This document shows, one piece after another, positions 1-8,928 of a stretch of DNA of 64,000 bases (the first letter of the stretch is position 1; the number at the start of each line of letters is the position of its first letter). Source of the stretch: Pseudomonas cannabina (lineage in GTDB: Bacteria; Pseudomonadota; Gammaproteobacteria; Pseudomonadales; Pseudomonadaceae); contig NZ_FNKU01000001.1 in assembly GCF_900100365.1 (NCBI RefSeq), positions 2,604,001 through 2,668,000 of the forward strand, in the 5' to 3' direction. The notes under the pieces were generated by a model. It ran no database searches, was not told the DNA's origin, and saw nothing but the letters and a program-made list of their open reading frames with translations. The translations under genes were made by a program, and so were the position numbers.

Positions 1-1
1 G

Positions 2-292
2 GCACTGGAACAGAAATACACCGGCCCCGAGGCCGAGGGGCTGAATGTGGTGATTCAGGGTGCATCGCCAGAAACTTCGCACATCAACTTCTCCAGCCTG
101 GAGAAAATTGCCGATGCCCTGAGTGAACTGCCACCGCGCACCCGTTATGCGCTCGAGATGTATCGCCTGCATGGCGTGCCACAGAAGGACATCGCCAAGG
201 AACTAGGCGTGTCGCCGACGCTGGTCAACTTCATGATCCGCGACGCGTTGATTCATTGCCGCAAGGTCAATGGCACTGGAGCTGAAGCCTGA
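2..292 (+). CDS. ECF sigma factor, FecI-like (C-terminal part only)
   Basis: This is the 3' end of a gene that begins before the window, open in frame from base 2. It encodes sigma-70 region 4: LPPRTRYALEMYRLHGVPQ leads into a helix-turn-helix (KDIAKELGVSPTLVNFMIR) and ends with an ALIHCR segment typical of the iron-starvation FecI/PupI group. Such factors direct transcription of siderophore-receptor genes under control of an anti-sigma factor. The partner genes would lie to the left or elsewhere and cannot be seen. The family call rests on region 4 only, so the exact subgroup is inferred. Confidence 0.85.
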   Translation, partial: ALEQKYTGPEAEGLNVVIQGASPETSHINFSSLEKIADALSELPPRTRYALEMYRLHGVPQKDIAKELGVSPTLVNFMIRDALIHCRKVNGTGAEA

Positions 293-313
293 CGGGGGCG
301 AACAAGGCAGACG

Positions 314-347
314 AAAAAAATCCGGAGCAATGGCTCCGGATTTTTCG
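314..347. terminator. Bidirectional Rho-independent terminator
   Basis: A perfect stem TCCGGAGC/GCTCCGGA with a 4-base loop is flanked by an A-run on the left and a T-run on the right. It can therefore end the sigma-factor gene on the plus strand and the convergent gene at 371-895 on the minus strand. Confidence 0.85.
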
Positions 348-370
348 TTTCGGCCTTTACAGACGCTGGA

Positions 371-895
371 TCAGCGGCTGACCTGATACTCAGGCTGCAC
401 TTCCGGCATTGCCGAGGAGTGGTGGTTGAGAATCTTCCACTCGTTGCCAATGCGGTGGTAGAGGAACGAATAACGTGCCTGTACCTTGGTTTTCTTGCCA
501 TCCGGCGCCGTCAGGGTGAAGGTGTAGACGCCATTGTCCGCAGCGGCGTCAGGGCCCAAGCGACGGATCTCGCGGTAGTTGATCTCGCCAATCGGCTTGA
601 GGGCCAGGAAGTGATCGAAGTAGTCCTTGATCTCTGCCGGAGTGGCGCGCACCTTGTTGGAAACCGTGGGCTGCAGGACCGCGTCTGGCGTGTACAACGA
701 CGCTACGGTCTGCGAGTTGCCGGTCTGCAGGGCCTTGTTCCAGCGGTCGAACAGACCGGCGATTTCTTTATCGTTCACGTTGTTTGGCGTCTCGGCCACC
801 ATGCGGTAGGTGTAGCCGGACGGTTCGGCAGCAGCCTGAACCATCGGGGCAGTCACAGCCAGCATCAGGGCCAGGGCGGTCAATTTGGTTTTCAT
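371..895 (-). CDS. Exported NTF2-like protein (SgcJ/EcaC, DUF4440/CaMKII-AD type)
   Basis: The 174-residue product starts with a Sec signal peptide (MKTKLTALALMLAVTAPMVQA, likely cut after VQA). A single NTF2/SnoaL-like fold follows: the segment IAGLFDRWNKALQTGNSQT with VASLYTPDAVLQPT is the classic first helix-strand of SgcJ/EcaC-type proteins. These make a cone-shaped pocket that may bind a small ligand, and most members have no proven reaction. The signal peptide suggests periplasmic action. A good Shine-Dalgarno (GGAGAATAG) precedes the ATG. It is monocistronic and converges with the sigma factor at the shared terminator. The family call is firm, the function unknown. Confidence 0.8.
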   Translation of the reverse strand: MKTKLTALALMLAVTAPMVQAAAEPSGYTYRMVAETPNNVNDKEIAGLFDRWNKALQTGNSQTVASLYTPDAVLQPTVSNKVRATPAEIKDYFDHFLALKPIGEINYREIRRLGPDAAADNGVYTFTLTAPDGKKTKVQARYSFLYHRIGNEWKILNHHSSAMPEVQPEYQVSR

Positions 896-1097
896 CGCTA
901 TTCTCCTACGGGGATCTGTTCAGGGATTCAGTGAGGGCTACTTTGCCCGCCCCGCCCCGCCCCGCCATCGGCCAACCGGGGTTATCTGCATCTGCCGATC
1001 GGCAGATGGGCTTTAACACCTGATACAGTTCTAATGGCGTCACTTCTGTTGCACCCGTGTTGCGCCCGCGCGGCCATCCACCCTCGCTGGAGTCCTT

Positions 1098-2282
1098 ATG
1101 CAAAGCCCACCACACGATCCGGCAAGCGCGCTGGCCATTCGTAATCATTATCGTCAGTCGCAAAGTCGTGCGGCGCGGCTTCGGCTGCTGGTCGATACCG
1201 GTCAGGAACTGACCCAGTTACCGCCCGCAGCCATGCGCCAGCGCGTGTTGCAACGCGCTTGCGCGTTCGTGGCCATGGATCATGGTCTGCTGCTCGAATG
1301 GGAAGCGGACGGCGGCGTGCAGAAAACCGCCAGCCACGGCGGTGAAGAACGCCTGAACACCCTTGAAACGACGGCCGACCCGCTGGCTATCGGCCCGCAA
1401 TGGCTGGAGCGGCCCGGCACCGACATGCCTTGCGTGCTGCTGCTGCCGTTGCGCGGTGCTGAGGACGGCTCGTTCGGTACGCTGTTGCTGGCCAACAGCG
1501 TCGCCATCAGCGCGCCCGACAATGAAGACATCGAGTCGCTGCAACTGCTCGCCACCCTGCTCGCTGCGCACCTGGAAAACAATCGCCTGCTCGACGCGCT
1601 GGTGGCCCGCGAACGAACCATGTCACAGCTGGTTCGCCAACTGTTCACGGCGCAGGAAGACGAACGCAAACGCGTCGCCTACGACCTGCATGACGGCCTG
1701 GCCCAGCCCCTTGCCGGTCTGCACCAGCGCTTGCAGGGTTTTGCCGGTCGCTGCCCGGAGCTGCCTGAACCGCTGAACGCCGATCTGCAAGCCATCCTCA
1801 AACTGGCGCAGCATTGCGTTGGCGAAGGACGGCAACTGATCAGCGGCCTGCGTCCGGCCGTGCTGGATGACTTCGGGCTGTGGCAGGCCGTCGACAAAGA
1901 AGCCGATCGCCTGCGTGAAGCCGGAATCGTCGTGCAATGGGCCTCGCGCTCGCTGGTGCGCCTGCCCAGTCACCTGGAGATCGCACTGTTTCGCATCGCT
2001 CAGGAAGGCATCAACAATGTGCTCAAACACGCCAACGCCAGTTGCGTAGAATTGGCGCTGGAACTGAGTGACGGCAACCTTTCACTCAGGCTGCAAGATA
2101 ACGGCCGTGGCTTCATCACCGAGAAACGGCCTGACAGCAGTGGCGTTCAGAAACTGGGCCTGGTTGCCATGCAGGAACGCGCCAGCCTGCTGGGTGGCCG
2201 CCTGACCTGCGTCAGCCGTCCCGGTAGCGGCACCCGGCTGCGCGCCATCGTCCCCTTCAATGCAGACAAGGCACTCACATGA
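1098..2282 (+). CDS. GAF-domain sensor histidine kinase, NarX/DesK type (HisKA_3)
   Basis: The 394-residue kinase has no membrane segment. A GAF-like sensory domain fills about residues 30-165. The HisKA_3 dimerisation helix follows (EDERKRVAYDLHDGLAQP) with the phosphorylated His at 198, then an HATPase_c domain from about 285 (GINNVLKHA N-box, DNGRGF G1 box, GLVAMQERA G2 box). It should autophosphorylate in the cytoplasm and pass phosphate to the NarL-type regulator next door. That gene overlaps its stop by 4 bp (ATGA), which suggests translational coupling. It is the first gene of a four-gene signalling operon (1098-5732). The signal sensed by the GAF domain cannot be read from sequence. 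Confidence 0.9.
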   Translation: MQSPPHDPASALAIRNHYRQSQSRAARLRLLVDTGQELTQLPPAAMRQRVLQRACAFVAMDHGLLLEWEADGGVQKTASHGGEERLNTLETTADPLAIGPQWLERPGTDMPCVLLLPLRGAEDGSFGTLLLANSVAISAPDNEDIESLQLLATLLAAHLENNRLLDALVARERTMSQLVRQLFTAQEDERKRVAYDLHDGLAQPLAGLHQRLQGFAGRCPELPEPLNADLQAILKLAQHCVGEGRQLISGLRPAVLDDFGLWQAVDKEADRLREAGIVVQWASRSLVRLPSHLEIALFRIAQEGINNVLKHANASCVELALELSDGNLSLRLQDNGRGFITEKRPDSSGVQKLGLVAMQERASLLGGRLTCVSRPGSGTRLRAIVPFNADKALT

Positions 2283-2941
2283 CTGAAACCGTGCGACTGG
2301 TTCTGGCCGACGACCATGAGGTCACCCGCACCGGGTTCGTCTCGCTGCTGGCGGGCCACCCGGAATTCGAAGTAGTCGGCCAGGCCGCAGACGGCCAGCA
2401 AGCCATCGACCTGTGCCAGCAACTGCAACCGGACATCGCAATTCTCGATATCCGCATGCCGGTGCTCAACGGCCTGGGCGCTGCGCGAATTCTTCAGCAA
2501 CGCATGCCGCACCTCAAAGTGGTGATTTTCACCATGGACGACAGCACCGACCACCTGGAAGCCGCCATCAGTGCGGGCGCAGTCGGTTATCTGCTCAAGG
2601 ACGCGAGCCGCGATGAAGTGATCGCCGGCCTGCAACGTGTGGCACGTGGCGAAGAAGCCCTCAACAGCGCGGTGAGCGCACGCCTGCTGCGGCGCATGAC
2701 CGAGCGCAACACCAGCGGCGCAAGCGCACCGGAAGCCTTGACCCCGCGCGAACGCCAGGTACTCGGGCTGGTCGCGGGCGGCTTCAGCAACCGGGAAATC
2801 GGCGAGAAACTCGGCATCACCACCGGCACCGCCAAGGCGCACGTGGAAAAGGTCATCGGCAAACTGGGCGCCTCGGACCGCACTCAGGCCGCAGTGCGCG
2901 GTGTGGCATTGGGTCTGGTGAGCCAGTCGGCGAGCGAATAG
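2279..2941 (+). CDS. NarL/FixJ-family response regulator
   Basis: This 220-residue protein has an N-terminal receiver domain (acidic pair DD at 11-12, phospho-acceptor D57 in ILDIRMP, conserved KDAS lysine near 107). A C-terminal LuxR-type helix-turn-helix lies at about residues 150-210 (LTPRERQVLGLVAGG, then SNREIGEKLGITTGTAKAH). It is a DNA-binding transcription factor and almost certainly the cognate partner of the upstream kinase, with which it overlaps by 4 bp. The hybrid kinase gene starts 2 bp after its stop. Its target promoters are not evident. No oddities are seen. Confidence 0.93.
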   Translation: MTETVRLVLADDHEVTRTGFVSLLAGHPEFEVVGQAADGQQAIDLCQQLQPDIAILDIRMPVLNGLGAARILQQRMPHLKVVIFTMDDSTDHLEAAISAGAVGYLLKDASRDEVIAGLQRVARGEEALNSAVSARLLRRMTERNTSGASAPEALTPRERQVLGLVAGGFSNREIGEKLGITTGTAKAHVEKVIGKLGASDRTQAAVRGVALGLVSQSASE

Positions 2942-2943
2942 CG

Positions 2944-5271
2944 ATGACCGTTATCGGCAGCAGCCGCTGGGAAGACCTGCCGTTACGCGGCAAGGCGCTG
3001 GTGGCGATTTCTCTGCCGCTGGCGATGTTGATGTTTTCGCTGGTGCTCATCTACATCGCCGAACGCCAGACCGCGCAGGCCGAAGAAGACGTGCGCCGCG
3101 TACTGCTCGTTCAAGGCGACATTCAGACGCTTCATACCCAGATCGCCGAAGGCGCGGCCAGCGTGCGTGGTTACCTGCTGACCCACCAGGAAGACTTCCT
3201 GCCCGGCTACATCAACGCGCAACCGCTGATCGACGCGGCGCTGGTGCGGCTCGATGCCAACATCCGTGATCAGCAGATGCGCGAGCACCTGAAATCCATC
3301 GAACCGCTGATTCGCACCAAGGTTGACGGCCTGGAAAAGCTACGCTTGATGAGCAGGGAAGATCACGAAACCGTTGCCGCCATTCTGGTCGAAAACAAAT
3401 ACGTTCTCGACCAGTTGCGCGAGCGGATCGGCGTGATGCGCGAGCGCGAGGACGCGCTGCTCGCAGAACGTACGGAAGCAGCGGCGGCCACCCGTCAGCG
3501 CTTGTTGTGGTCCACCCTGCTGGCAGCCGCCTGCGGCATCATCGGTGCCATTCTTGCTGTGCTCATGCTCTCCAAGGGCATTGTGGCCAGGGTTCATCAG
3601 GTGCAACGCAACGCCCAGCGCCTGGCCCTCGGTCATCCTTTGTTACCGCAACCCCCGGAAAAGGACGAAATCGGCCAGCTCGGCACCCGTCTGGTTGAAG
3701 CCGGTCAATTACTGGCCGAACGCGAACGCGCGTTGCGCGACAACGAGGAGCGTCTGCGCCTGATCATTGAAGGCGTGAAGGATTACGGCATCTTCGCGCT
3801 GGACCGCAATGGTTATGTCATCACCTGGAACGCGGGTGCCGAGCGCATCAAGGGTTACACCGAACAGGAAATCATCGGTCAGCATTTCTCTGTTTTCTAT
3901 CTGCCACAGGAATGTCCGCAACACCCGGATATGGCGCTGCACGAAGCCACGGTCAACGGTCGGTATACCGAAGAGAGCTGGCGGCGGCGCAAGGATGGCA
4001 GTCGTTTCTGGGCCAGCGTGGTGATCACGGCGCAATACGACAGCAATGACCAGCTGCGCGGCTTTTCCAAGATCACCCGGGACATCAGTGATCGCCGCGT
4101 GGCGGAAATCGCTCTGGGCACTGCGCGCGAAGAAGCCGAGCGTGCCAGCCGGGCGAAAAGTGAATTTCTGTCGCGCATGAGCCATGAGCTGCGCACCCCG
4201 CTGAACTCCATTCTGGGCTTCGCCCAATTGCTGGAAATGGATTCTCCGGCCAGCCAGCGCCCGCAAGTCGGCCATATTCTGCGCGCCGGTCAACACCTGC
4301 TGAAACTGATCAACGAAGTGCTCGACATCGCCAGAATCGAGGCCGGGCACATTTCCCTCAGCCTGGAACCGGTGCCGCTGTCGAACGTGCTCCAGGAAGC
4401 ACTGGTGCTGGTTTCACCGATGGCCGCTGACGGCAACATCGAGTTGCAGAGGCTGCCGCAACTGCCGGATGAACTGGGTGTGGTTGCCGACCGCCAGCGT
4501 CTGATTCAGGTGTTGTTGAATCTGCTCTCCAACGCCATCAAGTACAACCGGCCCAACGGTCAGGTGCGGATCGAAGTCGAGCAATCGGCAGAACGGGTCG
4601 CCGTCAGCGTGGTGGACAGCGGCCACGGAATTGCGCCAGAGCTTATCGATCAGTTATTCAAACCGTTCGAGCGATTGAACGCTGACCCAAGCGTAGAAGG
4701 CACCGGGCTGGGGCTGGCGCTGAGCAAGAGCATGCTGGAAATGATGCACGGCACACTGTCTGTACACAGCGTACCAGGCGAAGGCAGCCGGTTTACGCTG
4801 GAACTGCCGGTCATGCAGGTGCAGCAAGGCGCCCTGCCGCCACAACGCCAACCCGACCTGCTGCCTGCGCCCCGCGTCCCTGCATCTCCGGTCTGGCACG
4901 GCAAACTGCTCTGCGTCGAAGACAACCTGTCGAGCATGGCACTCATTGAAACCCTGCTGCAGCGCCGACCGGGCATCCAGTTGCTGTCGAGCATGCAGGG
5001 CCAGTTGGGGCTGGATCTGGCCCGCCAGCATGCGCCACAACTGATCCTGCTCGACCTCAACCTGCCGGACCTTCAAGGCCTGGAAGTGTTACAGCGCCTG
5101 AGACGCTTGCCGGCGACAGCCAACACGCCGGTGCTGATGATCACCGCCGACGCCAGCGACAGCACCCAGCGCGAGCTGAAAGCGGCCGGTGCAACGGCCA
5201 TTCTGACCAAACCTATCCAGGTGCCCGTGTTCCTCGCCCTCCTCGACCAATACTTACCGGAGCCCCTATGA
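2944..5271 (+). CDS. Hybrid sensor histidine kinase (CHASE3-PAS-HisKA-HATPase-REC)
   Basis: The 775-residue protein has a transmembrane helix at about 17-38, a periplasmic CHASE3-like domain (about 40-180, with the GAASVRGYLLT motif), a second helix at about 188-211 and a linker. A PAS domain at about 270-385 follows (DYGIFALDRNGYVITWNAG, ending FSKITRDISDRR). Next come a HisKA domain with His414 in MSHELRTPLNS, an HATPase_c domain (NLLSNAIKYN, GTGLGLALS) and a C-terminal receiver with Asp704 (LILLDLNLPD). It senses a periplasmic or membrane signal and can phosphorylate its own receiver or a separate regulator. The stop overlaps the next gene, a lone receiver, by 4 bp, which points to a phosphorelay. 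No Hpt domain is encoded nearby. Confidence 0.92.
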   Translation: MTVIGSSRWEDLPLRGKALVAISLPLAMLMFSLVLIYIAERQTAQAEEDVRRVLLVQGDIQTLHTQIAEGAASVRGYLLTHQEDFLPGYINAQPLIDAALVRLDANIRDQQMREHLKSIEPLIRTKVDGLEKLRLMSREDHETVAAILVENKYVLDQLRERIGVMREREDALLAERTEAAAATRQRLLWSTLLAAACGIIGAILAVLMLSKGIVARVHQVQRNAQRLALGHPLLPQPPEKDEIGQLGTRLVEAGQLLAERERALRDNEERLRLIIEGVKDYGIFALDRNGYVITWNAGAERIKGYTEQEIIGQHFSVFYLPQECPQHPDMALHEATVNGRYTEESWRRRKDGSRFWASVVITAQYDSNDQLRGFSKITRDISDRRVAEIALGTAREEAERASRAKSEFLSRMSHELRTPLNSILGFAQLLEMDSPASQRPQVGHILRAGQHLLKLINEVLDIARIEAGHISLSLEPVPLSNVLQEALVLVSPMAADGNIELQRLPQLPDELGVVADRQRLIQVLLNLLSNAIKYNRPNGQVRIEVEQSAERVAVSVVDSGHGIAPELIDQLFKPFERLNADPSVEGTGLGLALSKSMLEMMHGTLSVHSVPGEGSRFTLELPVMQVQQGALPPQRQPDLLPAPRVPASPVWHGKLLCVEDNLSSMALIETLLQRRPGIQLLSSMQGQLGLDLARQHAPQLILLDLNLPDLQGLEVLQRLRRLPATANTPVLMITADASDSTQRELKAAGATAILTKPIQVPVFLALLDQYLPEPL

Positions 5272-5732
5272 CCGGAGACTTCCGCATTCTGATCATTGAC
5301 GACCAGCGGCCCAATCTTGATCTGATGGAACAGCTACTGGCCCGTGAAGGGCTGACCAATGTGCTGAGCAGCACCGAACCGTTGCGCACGCTGGACCTGT
5401 TCAACAGCTTCGAGCCGGATCTGGTCGTGCTGGATCTGCACATGCCCGAGTTCGACGGTTTCGCGGTGCTGGAACAGCTCAACCGCCGTATTCCGGCCAA
5501 TGATTATCTACCCATCATGGTCCTGACCGCCGACGCAACCCGCGACACGCGTCTACGCGCCTTGGCACTGGGCGCACGGGACTTCATCAGCAAGCCGCTG
5601 GATGCGCTGGAAACCATGCTGCGAATCTGGAACCTGCTGGAAACCCGCGCACTGTACAAATCCCTGCGCAAGCTGCTGCCACCGGAGAACATCGAGTTGC
5701 TGCGCCAGACACGCGTGCCTGCGCAGCAATGA
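5268..5732 (+). CDS. Single-domain response regulator
   Basis: A receiver domain covers about residues 5-125 of 154 (DD at 11-12, D56 in VVLDLHMP, K near 107 in ISKPLDALE). The remaining 30 residues form a short helical tail with no DNA-binding or enzymatic domain. It therefore acts by protein contact or as a phosphate shuttle or sink. The start codon lies inside the stop of the hybrid kinase gene, so the two are translationally coupled. The tail resembles the C-terminus of receivers that in other proteins is followed by an HD-GYP or GGDEF domain, but here the protein simply ends. Confidence 0.88.
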   Translation: MTGDFRILIIDDQRPNLDLMEQLLAREGLTNVLSSTEPLRTLDLFNSFEPDLVVLDLHMPEFDGFAVLEQLNRRIPANDYLPIMVLTADATRDTRLRALALGARDFISKPLDALETMLRIWNLLETRALYKSLRKLLPPENIELLRQTRVPAQQ

Positions 5733-5741
5733 GAACAGACG

Positions 5742-6173
5742 TTACTTGATGAGGGTGACGGGCACCGACACTTCGTGAATCACTCGCGTGGCCACCGAGC
5801 CCAGCAACAGGCCGCCAAAGTTGCCCAGCCCGCGAGTGCCCATCACCACAGCGTCGCAGCCGAGCCGCTGAACTTCGGCCTCGACCTGCTCGGCCACGTT
5901 GCCCAGATCGACATGGGCCTGAAACGGCACGCCAGCGGCAGTCAGCAACGCTACCGCGTCATCCAGTACCCGCTTGCCTTCATTGGTCAGACCGGCCTTC
6001 ACGCCATCGATCATGTCGGGAGCCAGATAAAGGCTGTAGTCGATGGGGCTGGCCTGCACGTTCAGCACATGCACTTCAAGCGGCTTGTTGAGGTCGCCAG
6101 ACAGCTCGATGACATAGCCCAGGGCACGCATGGCGTGCTCGGAGCCGTCGAAAGGAACCAGAACTTTGTGCAT
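5742..6173 (-). CDS. Universal stress protein (UspA family)
   Basis: A 143-residue single Usp domain. The start is at MHKVLVPFDGSEHA, which is the usual family beginning; the longer open frame upstream lacks family similarity. The ATP-binding signature G-x2-G-x9-G-S is recognisable near the C-terminus (MGTRGLGNFGGLLLGSVA), so it is likely of the nucleotide-binding class. Usp proteins are cytoplasmic dimers that help cells survive stress and growth arrest. It is convergent with the signalling operon (9 bp apart) and lies about 106 bp downstream of dusA on the same strand. Confidence 0.92.
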   Translation of the reverse strand: MHKVLVPFDGSEHAMRALGYVIELSGDLNKPLEVHVLNVQASPIDYSLYLAPDMIDGVKAGLTNEGKRVLDDAVALLTAAGVPFQAHVDLGNVAEQVEAEVQRLGCDAVVMGTRGLGNFGGLLLGSVATRVIHEVSVPVTLIK

Positions 6174-6279
6174 GGGCGTTTTCCTTGTTGGGTTATGCGC
6201 ACAACATAGCCCGAGCGCTGCGGCGCGGCTAGTGGAAAAAGCGCCTCTTTTGATCCAGAGCAGCCGCCTGCACGCGCGA

Positions 6280-7278
6280 TCAATGCCCTTGCAGAAACGC
6301 CGCCGCCTGATCCAGCAACAGCATCGGATTCTCCGCCTTGTGGATATCGACCGACAGCAACTGACGGAAGCGCCGCGCGCCGGGGAAACCCAGGCCCAGA
6401 CCGAGCATATGCCGGGTGACATGGTGCATGTTGCCACCGCTGACAATGTGCGCCGCAATGTACGGCCGCATCGACTCCAACGCATCGTAACGGCTGATGA
6501 CCGGCGCAGTGCTGCCGAACAACTGCTGGTCCACATGGGCCAGCAAATACGGATTGTGATAAGCCTCACGCCCCAGCATCACACCATCGAACGTCTGCAA
6601 ATGCTCACTGCACTGCTCAAGCGTCTTGATACCGCCGTTGAGGACGATTTCCAGCTCGGGAAAGTCAGTCTTCAACTGCGCAACCACGTCATAGCGCAGC
6701 GGCGGGATATCGCGGTTCTCCTTGGGAGACAACCCCTCGAGAATCGCGATGCGCGCATGCACCGTAAAACTCTGGCAACCCGCCTCCTGCACTTTGCCGA
6801 CGAAATCACACAGCTCGGCATAACTGTCACGGCCATTGATACCGATCCGGTGCTTGACCGTGACCGGAATACCGACCGCATCGCGCATGGCCTTCACACA
6901 ATCAGCGACCAACTCCGGATGCGCCATCAGGCACGCGCCGATCATATTGTTCTGCACCCGGTCACTCGGACAACCGACGTTCAGATTGACTTCGTCGTAG
7001 CCCGCTTCTTCAGCCAGCCGCGCACAGGCCGCCAGATCCGCAGCCGTGCTCCCGCCCAACTGCAACGCGAGCGGATGCTCGGTGTCGTCGTGACGCAAGA
7101 ACCGCTCACGGTCGCCGTGGAGCAAGGCACCGGTAGTGACCATCTCGGTGTACAGCAATGCGTGCTTCGAGAGCAGTCGCATGAAGTAGCGACAATGGTG
7201 GTCAGTCCAGTCCATCATCGGGGCGACGGAGAAACGGCGGGAGAAAGAGGTCGTTTTATCAGGGGTTGCGGATGACAT
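6280..7278 (-). CDS. dusA: tRNA-dihydrouridine(20/20a) synthase DusA
   Basis: The 332-residue FMN-dependent enzyme reduces U20/U20a in the D-loop of tRNA. The family hallmarks are present: SVAPMMDWTDHHCRYF at the N-terminus, NLNVGCPSDRVQ with the catalytic Cys, the substrate/FMN segment TVKHRIGI, VHARIAILEGLSPKENR (DusA-specific) and the phosphate-binding GGI near residue 210. Length is normal for DusA. In other pseudomonads dusA sits next to tal; here about 4.3 kb of accessory DNA separates them. Confidence 0.95.
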   Translation of the reverse strand: MSSATPDKTTSFSRRFSVAPMMDWTDHHCRYFMRLLSKHALLYTEMVTTGALLHGDRERFLRHDDTEHPLALQLGGSTAADLAACARLAEEAGYDEVNLNVGCPSDRVQNNMIGACLMAHPELVADCVKAMRDAVGIPVTVKHRIGINGRDSYAELCDFVGKVQEAGCQSFTVHARIAILEGLSPKENRDIPPLRYDVVAQLKTDFPELEIVLNGGIKTLEQCSEHLQTFDGVMLGREAYHNPYLLAHVDQQLFGSTAPVISRYDALESMRPYIAAHIVSGGNMHHVTRHMLGLGLGFPGARRFRQLLSVDIHKAENPMLLLDQAAAFLQGH

Positions 7279-7388
7279 TAGCGTCGGTAACTCGGAGGGA
7301 AATATCGCGTTAGTCTAGCATTGTGCCTGGTGATGCAACCATGTTGGCTGGTCGAAGCCGTTATGGATGGTAATAAAATCGAATGCGC

Positions 7389-7520
7389 TCAAATCGGCTT
7401 TATATCGGCTCGCAAAAATAGCATCCGAACGTCATCAGCTGCCTTGGGGTTTTCCAGCGCAATGTAATTAGCTTCGTCTTCCAGATTCTTGAATGCTTTT
7501 GCCAGCCATTCAATCCGCAT
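7389..7520 (-). pseudogene. ParE/RelE-type toxin remnant (truncated)
   Basis: An ATG frame gives only 43 codons, starting MRIEWLAKAFKNLEDEANYI and followed by ALENPKAADD. That is the beginning of a ParE/RelE-superfamily toxin, which is normally about 90-100 residues. After the ADD motif the reading changes to unrelated sequence and stops at 7389. It follows the antitoxin remnant 33 bp upstream in the usual antitoxin-toxin order. I infer a toxin whose 3' two-thirds has been deleted, so no active toxin is made. Confidence 0.65.
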
Positions 7521-7553
7521 TCTGGCTAAGGCGCCGGGCGCGCATCGCCGCGC

Positions 7554-7749
7554 CTACTCATCGCTAGCGAAACTGCCTTCGTGAGCTTGCTTCACCGCGT
7601 GCTCGATCTGCGCGATCAGCGTCTTTTCGTGCTCGATGTAATCACGAAGAACATCCATCGCCATAAAGCTCGCGCTTTGCCCTTTTTTTGGCGAGGTCAG
7701 TAAGAGAGTTGGAAAGGTCTTCCGGGAGGTCCAGCGATATACCGGTCAT
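7554..7749 (-). pseudogene. ParD/CopG-type antitoxin remnant (frameshifted)
   Basis: The frame opens MTGISLDLPEDLSNSLTDLA, an N-terminal ribbon-helix-helix antitoxin signature, and continues in another frame as SASFMAMDVLRDYIEHEK and then IAQIEHAVKQAHEGSFASDE before a TAG. The switch falls at an A7 tract (minus strand, around 7683-7689). Read straight, the protein ends after about 35 residues. The total length of 196 bp (not a multiple of 3) fits a single-base indel in a gene of about 65 codons. With the truncated toxin downstream this is a dead toxin-antitoxin module. Confidence 0.65.
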
Positions 7750-7800
7750 GGCAATATGGGCCTGATCATGGCTCTCCGTACCCAAAGCTATAAGCACCCT

Positions 7801-8928
7801 TCACTCCCCCTTCAACGGAATAAACACCGCAAACGTCGTCCCCTGCTCTGCTTTCGATGTCACTTCAATCCGCCCGCCATGCGCATCAACTATCTTGGCC
7901 ACTATGAACAGGCCAAGTCCCAGGCTTGAATACGGGCCATTGTCGGTGATTTGTTCGGGGGAGTAGCGTCCCATCGGGTTGAAGATGAACGGGAGGACGT
8001 CTTCAGGGATCGGGCTGCCGGTGTTGTGAACGGTGAACTGCAGGGTGCCGCCGGACGCTGCGAGGGTGACTTCCACAGGATCGCGGCTGTTGCCGTGCTG
8101 GATTGCGTTGCCGATGAGGTTGGAAAACACTTGCTCCAGTCGATCACCGTCAAAGTTGCCGATGACCTGTTCGCTGGACGTCAGGCGGATGTCGGCCTCG
8201 GGATTGACCGTGCGCGACTCGTCGACGATGCGCGCGCAGATGTGCTGGATATCAATCTCGGTCCTTTTCATCGGGATGCCGGGGCCGATCTGTGAGCGTG
8301 TGAAGTCCAGCAGGTCGCCCACGATTTGACTGGCGCGCTTTACGCTGGAGTAAATTCTTGAAGCCACTTTGGTCGGTCGCGCGCCCAGGTCGCTGGTGCG
8401 CAACAGGACATCGGCGCCCAACAGGATCGCGCTCAGCGGGGTGCGCAGATCGTGCCCGAGGATGCCGAGGAAGATGTTGCGCGAAGCCTGAACCGCCCCG
8501 GTGTAGCTGGAGATGGATTCCGCGAGCGCCTGATCGATGGCTTCGTTGAACCTGATCATGTCTTCCATGCGTAATTGCGTGTCAGCGGTCTCGTTTAGCA
8601 TCCACTGTTTGATCACACTGGCGCGTAACGCCCGGAACTCGGAAACGACCTGATCAATGGTGAAGCCGGACATCAATCGTGTAATCGCATGGGTTTTCGC
8701 GGCTGTATCTTCTTGCGACTCAACCTGTCCCTGTGATTTGTCGACCTGTTCCTGCGAGGATTGATCGGTTTGCAAGTCCGCGGCGATGGCCCGAAGCATC
8801 TGCTCGGCATGATCCCTAAGCTCACGGGTATCCAGAGGCTCGCCAGACGTGGTCATCGTGCGGGCGAAATCGGTCCAGTCCTGCACGATGGGTTCGATAT
8901 TTTCGAGGATGAAGCCCGATAACCGCAT
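7801..8928 (-). CDS. Orphan sensor histidine kinase with RsbR-like N-terminal domain
   Basis: I choose the ATG at 8928 (375 residues, MRLSGFILENIEPIVQDW) because an AAGGATCAGG ribosome site precedes it; an upstream in-frame start would add 18 residues. The first 150 residues are all-helical, resembling the globin-like RsbRD N-terminal domain. A HisKA domain follows (LGILGHDLRTPLSAILLGA) and then an HATPase_c domain (NLIGNAIQHG, SLGLGLFIVAKIVDAHGG). There is no membrane segment and no receiver gene beside it, so its partner is unknown. It belongs to the accessory block between dusA and tal. Confidence 0.85.
   Translation of the reverse strand: MRLSGFILENIEPIVQDWTDFARTMTTSGEPLDTRELRDHAEQMLRAIAADLQTDQSSQEQVDKSQGQVESQEDTAAKTHAITRLMSGFTIDQVVSEFRALRASVIKQWMLNETADTQLRMEDMIRFNEAIDQALAESISSYTGAVQASRNIFLGILGHDLRTPLSAILLGADVLLRTSDLGARPTKVASRIYSSVKRASQIVGDLLDFTRSQIGPGIPMKRTEIDIQHICARIVDESRTVNPEADIRLTSSEQVIGNFDGDRLEQVFSNLIGNAIQHGNSRDPVEVTLAASGGTLQFTVHNTGSPIPEDVLPFIFNPMGRYSPEQITDNGPYSSLGLGLFIVAKIVDAHGGRIEVTSKAEQGTTFAVFIPLKGE

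Noticed and set aside
936..965. Short GC tandem repeat (CCCGC units) upstream of the GAF kinase gene
   Set aside because: Only a few units in GC-rich DNA; no known operator matches and it may arise by chance.
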